The notes under the pieces: generated by a model
Told to the model about the DNA's origin: nothing
Database searches by the model: none
What the model saw: the letters and a program-made list of their open reading frames with translations, nothing else
From: CAYWFP01 sp964457365
GTDB lineage: Bacteria; Planctomycetota; SZUA-567
Direction of reading: 5' to 3'
DNA: 64,000 nt
Assembly (NCBI GenBank): GCA_964457365.1
Contig: CAYWFP010000002.1
Coordinates: 1 to 64,000 of the forward strand
Part shown: piece by piece, positions 59,062 through 64,000 of the stretch
Numbering within the stretch: the first letter of the stretch is position 1
Layout: each line of letters begins with the position of its first letter
Position numbers and translations under genes: made by a program

Positions 59062-59385
59062 ATGAAGATCGGTGGATTCGGCGAACTTGAAAATCTCCGC
59101 AAGGCGATCCAGAAGGACGATAAGGCGGCCGAGAAGAAAGAGGCTCCCGCCAAGTCGGCCGGCGGAACGTCTTCGGTCGCCCGAGGCGATGACGCCGCCG
59201 AGATCTCTCCCGAAGCGCGCAAGATGGCCCAGAAGAAGCGGATGCTCTACAAGCTCGACAAGGTGCCGGACATCCGCAGGGCCAAACTCGAGCGCATCAT
59301 CAGGGAGATCAACGACGGACGGCTGATGACCCCCGAGGTGGTCAAGGAAAGCATCGCGGAGATGGTCAAGGGCATCATCGTCTGA
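59062..59385 (+). CDS. flgM: Anti-sigma-28 factor FlgM
   Basis: A 107-residue small charged protein. The N-terminal half is Lys/Glu/Ala-rich and probably unfolded. The C-terminal half (ISPEARKMAQKKRMLYKLDK, VPDIRRAKLERIIREIND, GRLMTPEVVKESIAEMV) has the FlgM pattern: an SPEA-type motif, V(P)DIR..K, G.Y/L.P..V..A..ML. FlgM holds sigma-28 until it is exported through the finished flagellar hook. The sigma-28-like promoter just upstream supports this, because flgM is commonly sigma-28-regulated. No other flagellar gene lies in the window. Confidence 0.75.
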   Translation: MKIGGFGELENLRKAIQKDDKAAEKKEAPAKSAGGTSSVARGDDAAEISPEARKMAQKKRMLYKLDKVPDIRRAKLERIIREINDGRLMTPEVVKESIAEMVKGIIV

Positions 59386-59476
59386 CAGACGGCGCACTCA
59401 GGAACGAGAAGTGCAATAACTTACACAGGCGACTCCTGCGCGGGGCCGCCTGTTTTCTTTTCTAGTAGATTCCTCC

Positions 59477-59592
59477 GAATTAAGTAAACTGTCCCCGGAA
59501 CTGCCCCCGGAACTGCCCGCCCGGAACTGCCGCGAATTAAGTAAACTGTCCCCGGAACTGCCCGCCCGGAACTGCCCGGCCCCGGAACTGCC
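59477..59592. repeat. Cluster of short repeats (two 29-nt units and six CCGGAACTGCC copies)
   Basis: Two identical 29-nt units beginning GAATTAAGTAAACTG lie at 59477-59505 and 59534-59562. Each ends in CCGGAACTGCC, which recurs six times (59495, 59507, 59521, 59552, 59566, 59582). The spacing (12-31 nt) is irregular, so this is not a CRISPR. A related core, CCGAATTAAGT, lies at 60252-60262 on the far side of the toxin-antitoxin pair. It is probably a REP-like or integration-hotspot element. Confidence 0.75.
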
Positions 59593-59610
59593 TGGGCACT
59601 TCCGCAATGT

Positions 59611-59934
59611 TCAGCGGAGCAGTCTTCTCACGAGAAGATCTTCCAAGTCCCGACGCCCGTCAAGAACCGCAAGAACGTGTACTGCCTTGCCTGCGACTTG
59701 GTAGATGATGCGATACGGCTTCCAGTGGACCTCGCGATATTCCATGACCTGTACCCGTTCGAGCTCTGTCGGAACATGACCGCGCTCGGGCAAGGTTTCG
59801 AGTTGAAGGCAAGTGGCTTCAAGGTTGTCCAGAACATGGTCGGCAGAAGCCGTGTCATCATGGCCAGCGATCCATTCGTAAATCGCCAGAAGATCAGCTT
59901 CCGCATATTTCGTAATGCGTACCTTGAATTTCAT
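59611..59934 (-). CDS. RelE/ParE-family toxin
   Basis: A 107-residue type-II toxin. The start FKVRITKYAEADLLAIYEWI and the C-terminal REVHWKPYRIIYQVAGKAVH and VLDGRRDLEDLL match the ParE/RelE fold. RelE-type members cut mRNA at the ribosome; ParE-type members poison gyrase, and the sequence does not separate them safely. Its start overlaps the stop of the upstream antitoxin gene (TGATG). It is the second gene of the operon. Confidence 0.88.
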   Translation of the reverse strand: MKFKVRITKYAEADLLAIYEWIAGHDDTASADHVLDNLEATCLQLETLPERGHVPTELERVQVMEYREVHWKPYRIIYQVAGKAVHVLAVLDGRRDLEDLLVRRLLR

Positions 59935-60221
59935 CAGTCGTCCGCCCGACTGCGCTTTGCCTTTTTACGCACATCGGCAAAGGCCTTGCGCAGGGGTTTG
60001 GATTCGCCTTGGGCCACCGCCTCTTTCCCGAGAGCGACGATCCGGAGCATGGCCAGGCTGTCCTGGAGGTCTTCGTAATCGCGCAGGCTTTGAATGACGG
60101 CCCTGGCTTCTCCGTTCTGGGTGATCACGACGGGCTGATGGGTTAAAGAAACGCTTTTGACGAGTTCGGCGGCATGCGCTTTCACATAGCTGATAGGTTT
60201 TACGGCGTCGCTCATCTTCAT
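59934..60221 (-). CDS. Phd/YefM-family antitoxin
   Basis: A 95-residue antitoxin. ISYVKAHAAELVKSVSLTHQ and PVVITQNGEARAVIQSLRDY form the Phd/YefM DNA-binding fold. The C-terminal half (EAVAQGESKPLRKAFADVRK) is the toxin-wrapping tail. It neutralises the RelE/ParE toxin and should repress its own promoter. GGAG lies 7 nt before ATG 60221. The pair is flanked by related short repeats, which suggests it arrived as a cassette. Confidence 0.88.
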   Translation of the reverse strand: MKMSDAVKPISYVKAHAAELVKSVSLTHQPVVITQNGEARAVIQSLRDYEDLQDSLAMLRIVALGKEAVAQGESKPLRKAFADVRKKAKRSRADD

Positions 60222-60259
60222 GGGGAGACTCCTCAGCGGACCGTTTATGGACCGAATTA

Positions 60260-60287
60260 AGTTTACCTTATCGCGTTGCGGGTTCAA
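60260..60287 (-). promoter_or_regulatory. Promoter/operator of the toxin-antitoxin pair
   Basis: On the minus strand: TTGAAC (60287-60282), 16-nt spacer, TAAACT (60265-60260), about 39 nt before the antitoxin ATG. It overlaps the CCGAATTAAGT core shared with the 59.5-kb repeats. Confidence 0.4.
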
Positions 60288-60870
60288 GGGAAAACCGGCT
60301 CATCCGACTAAAGCGTACTTGAATTGGAATCCGTTGTTATGAAAAGGGTTGCCCGAATCCCCCATCCCCGCCGGAGCCGCCCGTCGGTAGTCGTTCTCCA
60401 GCCCCGTCCGGCGCAGGCTCTCAAGGAGGAACTCCGAAGGAGGCAAATCCTTGACAGGCAAGGCGGATGGGGTACATCCACCAAAAGACGGGCGGCCGGG
60501 CTGGGTTGGGCGGCCATCCCTGCTGGTGAGCCTTGAGGCAACTCCTTTATGCTAAAGGACTTCTTGTACTGAAAACCGCAGCAAAGAGAAACGTCCGCTT
60601 CCGCCGGAAGAGCCGTAAGTTTTCCCTGAAGCGCGAGCAGCACGTCCGTGTTCAGCATCCGCGTAACCCCTTTGAAGATTCCGTGGTTCCGCTTAACTGA
60701 ACCGTATTGGGCCTAAACCCGGGCAAAAAATTCAAACGCTCCCGGCAGGTGGCTATCCTCAAGCATGAGGCGAAGTTGTAATGATGGAGGCGAATTCCTG
60801 TAACGATATGCGCTGCTGTACGTTAAATCATTAATAATGGTTTTGTCATGCCGTTTTCGGGGGCGAATAC
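60288..60870. other. 583-nt gap with no confident gene
   Basis: Several short frames are open on both strands. One minus-strand frame ending near 60305 reads protein-like (DLPPSEFLLESLRRTGLEND, then NPFHNNGFQF) but has no start or known family; it may be a gene relic. A possible promoter (TTGTAA 60776-60781, 17 nt, TGTAAC 60799-60804) precedes the TPR gene. Confidence 0.4.
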
Positions 60871-62889
60871 ATGATGCTGGTTTGCAGGCACTTCGTAGTT
60901 GCCGCTTATCTTGCAGTCGGTTTTGCTTTGCTCGCTCCTGCCGCCGGCGCGGAGGAGAAGGAGCCGGCCGCAGAGCAGTACCGCCTCGCGCTTGGCCTGC
61001 TGCTGAATCAGCGGGTTTCGCTGCCGAAAGAGGCCGAGGCCGAGTTCCGGGCTTTTCTTGAAACATATCCGAAAGACGAGCGAGCGCCACTGGCGCGGTA
61101 CTGGCTCGGCGAATGCCTGGTCCGGCAAGAGAGATTCGCCGACGCTCGCGCGCAATACCGGATCGTCGCCGGGAAACACGGTGACTGCGAGCGCCACGCC
61201 GAAGCGCTGTTCCGCCTTGGGGAGATGTCGCAGCGCCTCGGCGAACCCGACGAGGCGGTCGATGCATACGCGCGTTTCCAGAAACGCTATGGCGAGCATG
61301 AACTGGCGGACAAGGCGCGGCAGAAAGAAACGGCCGCTCGTGTCACCCGCTTGCGCGCACGGCTGGAAACGAAGCCGGAAGAGGCAATCGCACTCGCACG
61401 GGCCGAGTCTTCGCGCGGCGATGCCGCCGGGGAGGAGGCGCTTTTCATTCTCGGGATGCTGTTATTCAACGACGGCGATCCAGAGGGTGCGGCCGGAGCG
61501 TACGAAGACCTTCTAAAACGTTTCCCGAAATCGCAAAGCGCGGAAGAGGCGCATTTCAATGCCGCCAACGCCTATATCCGCCTCGAGAAAGACGCTCAGG
61601 CGCTGAAACATCTCGATCAGGTGAAGGCGTACAAACCGGACCGGACGCTCTACCTGCGCGGCGCTATTCTGTCGCGCCAGGGGAAGAAGAAGGAAGCGAT
61701 GCAGGCGTTCGGTCTGGTGGTCAAGAAGCATCGACAGAGCGAATACCGTCTGCACAGCCTCTTTGAACTCGGACGTCTCGGTGACGGGAAGGCTTGGCAG
61801 ACACTGATCAAGGAAGCGCCGCAGAGCGATCTGAGCGACGACGCGCGCCTGCTGCAGGCTACGGGCCTGCTGGAAGCCGGGCAACCCGCCAAGGCGCTGG
61901 AGACGCTACGGCCAATCGGCGCGCAGTCGCCGCGGCGGAGCGAAGCGGATTCTCTCGCCGCCAACTCCCATTACCGGCTGGGACTGGCGCACGAGAAGGT
62001 AAAGAAGTTCAAGCCTGCCGCAGAGGCCTACGAGACAATCCTCGCCTCGTATCCGAAGGACGCGGTCGCGCCGTATGCCATGCTGCGGCTGGGCGCACTG
62101 CGCATCGAAGGCGAGCGCGGCAAGGCGCGGGCCCTGCTGCAGCGGTTGCTGCAGGAGCATCCGGGGTTCGAAGACCGCGCTCAGGCCGAATCGCTGATCG
62201 TCTTCGCGCGCAATGAAGAGGCTTGGGATCTGTACGAAGCGAAGCGGTATGCCGAGGCCGCTCCGGTATTTTCGGCGCTGCGGGAGAACGCTGAGTACGG
62301 CGCCGACGCGGCCTACATGGCCGGACTTGCCTACTGGAAGGCCGGCGATGCCGAGAAAGCAGAAGCCGCGCTGACGCAATTCCTGAAGAAGCATCCGAAG
62401 AATCAATACGCGCTCGATGCGGGCTGGACGCTCGGCGAGGCGCTGGCGCAGCGGGGCAAATGGCAGGCGGCTGCGGACCACTATCTGCAATTGGCGCAAC
62501 GCCTGGAAAAGGATAAAGCCCGACAAGCCGAGGCATTGCTGAAGGCGGGAATGGCGCTGTACCAATTGAACCACCTGCCGCGCGCGAAGCAGACGCTGAC
62601 GCGTGCGATCGAGAACGGAGCGCCGTACGTCAAGGCGCGCGCGACGTTCATCCTCGGCGAGATCGCCTTCAATCAGAAACAGTACGAAGTCGCCAAACAG
62701 TATTTCCTCAAGGTCACGGTTCTCTATGAGCACGAAGACCTGACGCCCGCGGCGATGCTCGAGACGGCCAAATGCATGCAGCATCTCGACGAGGAGAAGA
62801 AGGCCGAACGCCTGCTGCAGGCGATCCTCAAAGATTTTGGCAAATCTGCCTATGCCGCAACGGCCAGGCAACTGCTGCAGAAGAAATGA
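60871..62889 (+). CDS. Exported TPR-repeat protein of a Tol/Exb-type operon
   Basis: A 672-residue protein with a signal peptide (VVAAYLAVGFALLAPAAGAE) and about 15 tetratricopeptide repeats (AEFRAFLETYPKDERAPLAR; RLGEPDEAVDAYARFQKRYG; AAGAYEDLLKRFPKSQSAEE; AALTQFLKKHPKNQYALDAG). The repeats resemble those of the Tol-Pal protein CpoB/YbgF and outer-membrane assembly protein BamD, but this protein is much longer. Ten nt downstream begin tolQ/exbB- and tolR/exbD-like genes, so it is probably a periplasmic scaffold coupled to that motor. A short AT-rich leader precedes the ATG. Confidence 0.78.
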   Translation: MMLVCRHFVVAAYLAVGFALLAPAAGAEEKEPAAEQYRLALGLLLNQRVSLPKEAEAEFRAFLETYPKDERAPLARYWLGECLVRQERFADARAQYRIVAGKHGDCERHAEALFRLGEMSQRLGEPDEAVDAYARFQKRYGEHELADKARQKETAARVTRLRARLETKPEEAIALARAESSRGDAAGEEALFILGMLLFNDGDPEGAAGAYEDLLKRFPKSQSAEEAHFNAANAYIRLEKDAQALKHLDQVKAYKPDRTLYLRGAILSRQGKKKEAMQAFGLVVKKHRQSEYRLHSLFELGRLGDGKAWQTLIKEAPQSDLSDDARLLQATGLLEAGQPAKALETLRPIGAQSPRRSEADSLAANSHYRLGLAHEKVKKFKPAAEAYETILASYPKDAVAPYAMLRLGALRIEGERGKARALLQRLLQEHPGFEDRAQAESLIVFARNEEAWDLYEAKRYAEAAPVFSALRENAEYGADAAYMAGLAYWKAGDAEKAEAALTQFLKKHPKNQYALDAGWTLGEALAQRGKWQAAADHYLQLAQRLEKDKARQAEALLKAGMALYQLNHLPRAKQTLTRAIENGAPYVKARATFILGEIAFNQKQYEVAKQYFLKVTVLYEHEDLTPAAMLETAKCMQHLDEEKKAERLLQAILKDFGKSAYAATARQLLQKK

Positions 62890-62899
62890 GAGGAGACGC

Positions 62900-63667
62900 A
62901 TGCGCCGATTCGGAATCCTTTTTGCCATGGCTCTGCTGCTCTGTGTGGCGTCGATCTTCGGTGGAGAAGGGACGAAGGAACTCGAAGAGATCACCACTTG
63001 GGAGCTGATCCGCAAGGGCGGGTGGTTGATGGTGCCTATCGGCCTCTGCAGCCTGATCGCACTCGCTTACGCATTCGAGAGGTTCATCAACCTGCGGCTG
63101 CGCGTGATCATGCCTCCGCGACTGGTCGCCGCGCTTGAAGAGCGGTTGGAGAGCCAGCGTTACGGTGAAGCGAAGAAGCTTTGCCGCGAGGACGACAGCC
63201 CCTTCGGCAGGATCATGCTCGCGGGACTGCGCGAGTTGGACGAGGACTGGAGCCGGGTGGAGAACGCCATCGTCGAGGCCGGCGCGCGGGAGGTGGCGGT
63301 CTTCCGCCAGAACGTCCGGCCGCTACGGATCGTCAGCGAGATCGCGCCGCTTTTGGGACTCCTGGGAACCGTTCAGGGAATGATGGGCGCGTTCCAGAAG
63401 GTCAGCGCCAGCGCCGGACAACTCGGCAAAACCGAGATGTTCGCCGGAGATATCTTCCTTGCGCTGAGCACTACCGCCGCGGGATTGACCGTGGCCATCC
63501 CGGCGCTTTTTCTGTATTACGTCTTTGTCGGACGCATCGACAAGATCATCCTGCGCCTCGACACGGTTTCCGAAAATCTACTCGAGCGCATCCGTGATGC
63601 GCGCAAAAAAGCGGTCAAGGCCAACGCGGCCGGAAAGACGTCGGGGAAAGGCGGTAAGCAGGCATGA
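62900..63667 (+). CDS. MotA/TolQ/ExbB proton channel family protein
   Basis: A 255-residue inner-membrane protein with a signal-like N-terminal helix and three core helices. KGGWLMVPIGLCSLIALAYA is the first core helix. IAPLLGLLGTVQGMMGAFQK and DIFLALSTTAAGLTVAIPAL are the conserved TolQ/ExbB segments lining the proton path. With the following ExbD/TolR it converts proton motive force into work on outer-membrane or envelope partners. GAGGAGACGC lies before the ATG. It overlaps the next gene by 4 nt (ATGA). Confidence 0.93.
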   Translation: MRRFGILFAMALLLCVASIFGGEGTKELEEITTWELIRKGGWLMVPIGLCSLIALAYAFERFINLRLRVIMPPRLVAALEERLESQRYGEAKKLCREDDSPFGRIMLAGLRELDEDWSRVENAIVEAGAREVAVFRQNVRPLRIVSEIAPLLGLLGTVQGMMGAFQKVSASAGQLGKTEMFAGDIFLALSTTAAGLTVAIPALFLYYVFVGRIDKIILRLDTVSENLLERIRDARKKAVKANAAGKTSGKGGKQA

Positions 63668-64000
63668 GTCTCGTGACGCGATGCGAAGACCCCGAACAGA
63701 CCGGCGGTATCAACCTTACGCCGCTGGTTGACATGCTCTTTCTGCTGATCATTTTCTTCATCGTAACCAGCGCCTTCGTCGAGGAGGAGAAGATTCTGGA
63801 GGTGGAACTCGCCAAGTCGCGGCACGCCGAAGCCCTCACTGCGCCGCAGAGTCCGATCGTGATCAATATCACCAAGGAGGGAGATATATTCCTCGGCAGC
63901 CGCCCGGTGAGCCTGGATGAACTGCACCAACGACTGCGGGATGCCTACACGGATCAGAAGGGGAGACAGGTTCAGATCCGCGCCGACCAGGCGGTGGCGT
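63664..64000 (+). CDS. ExbD/TolR family biopolymer transport protein (runs off window)
   Basis: The first ~112 codons of an ExbD/TolR protein. The single membrane helix INLTPLVDMLFLLIIFFIVT contains the conserved Asp that carries the proton. It is followed by the periplasmic domain (SPIVINITKEGDIFLGSRPV). Its ATG overlaps the tolQ/exbB stop. The C terminus lies beyond 64000. Confidence 0.92.
   Translation, partial: MSLVTRCEDPEQTGGINLTPLVDMLFLLIIFFIVTSAFVEEEKILEVELAKSRHAEALTAPQSPIVINITKEGDIFLGSRPVSLDELHQRLRDAYTDQKGRQVQIRADQAVA

Noticed and set aside
59477..59592. Possible CRISPR array
   Set aside because: Repeats are 11 nt, spacers 1-20 nt and irregular, only two long units, and no cas genes are present.
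59398..59607. Minus-strand frame across the short repeats
   Set aside because: Its translation only mirrors the DNA repeats (repeated Gly/Ser/Arg blocks); there is no ribosome site.
60308..60658. Minus-strand frame of 116 codons after the toxin-antitoxin pair
   Set aside because: Composition is random-like and no start site or family is evident. A different frame reads slightly better but has no start, so the segment is left as a gap.

Overview
The window is high-GC, gene-dense bacterial DNA with coding sequence on both strands. No rRNA, tRNA, CRISPR array or intact transposase is visible. The gene content suggests an uncultured, heterotrophic, flagellated, Gram-negative-type bacterium, possibly from the PVC superphylum or a similar environmental lineage. 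Reasons are a PurS-PurL fusion, FHA and transmembrane Ser/Thr kinases, carbohydrate-active and sulfatase-like genes, a UxaC-like protein, lipoproteins, TolQ/TolR-type proteins and an FlgM gene behind a sigma-28-like promoter. This placement is inference from gene content only.

Layout, left to right. 1-2.0 kb: 5' part of purSL (minus) and a fumarylacetoacetate-hydrolase-family gene. 2.0-6.7 kb: a minus-strand metal operon: ribbon-helix-helix/zinc-ribbon regulator, znuA-znuC-znuB-like ABC importer, UPF0718-type permease and its TIGR03943/DUF1980-type partner. 7.1-10.6 kb: HDOD protein, small membrane protein, cupin, small helical protein and a secreted HEAT-like protein. 10.8-16.6 kb: a large anchored glycosidase-like protein, ispF, a XerC/D-type recombinase, a secreted propeller-like protein and a frameshifted small membrane gene. 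16.6-24.5 kb: exported coiled-coil protein, AsmA-like protein, PEP carboxykinase, biotin ligase and malic enzyme. 24.7-28.7 kb: a SufBD remnant and two head-to-head Ser/Thr kinases.

28.7-33.4 kb: GH28 and GH20 glycosidases in one operon, parB and a sulfatase remnant. 33.3-38.3 kb: a degenerate receiver / coiled-coil / phosphohexomutase fusion, glycerate kinase and a cluster of RNA-like hairpins. 38.3-44.6 kb: a HEAT-repeat protein, a flavodoxin-fold oxidoreductase, a sialidase-family protein, Lon and Hsp20. 44.9-51.4 kb: a UxaC-like protein, a lipoprotein-RDD-Maf fusion (probably leaderless), a nucleoside hydrolase and a membrane spermidine-synthase-like protein. 51.6-59.4 kb: parvulin-type PPIase, sigma-70-family factor, HU, S41 protease, FolC and FlgM. 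59.4-64 kb: a short-repeat cluster, a Phd/RelE-type toxin-antitoxin pair, and a TPR-exbB/tolQ-exbD/tolR operon running off the end.

Together the genes cover core metabolism (purines, isoprenoids, folate, biotinylation, PEP/pyruvate/malate interconversion), uptake and breakdown of uronic-acid and amino-sugar glycans, metal import, envelope protein quality control and signalling. Four genes look broken or truncated (16377-16600, 24680-24970, 33032-33364 and possibly remnants in 60.3-60.7 kb), so some gene decay is under way. Start codons below were chosen by Shine-Dalgarno spacing, signal peptides and family N-termini.
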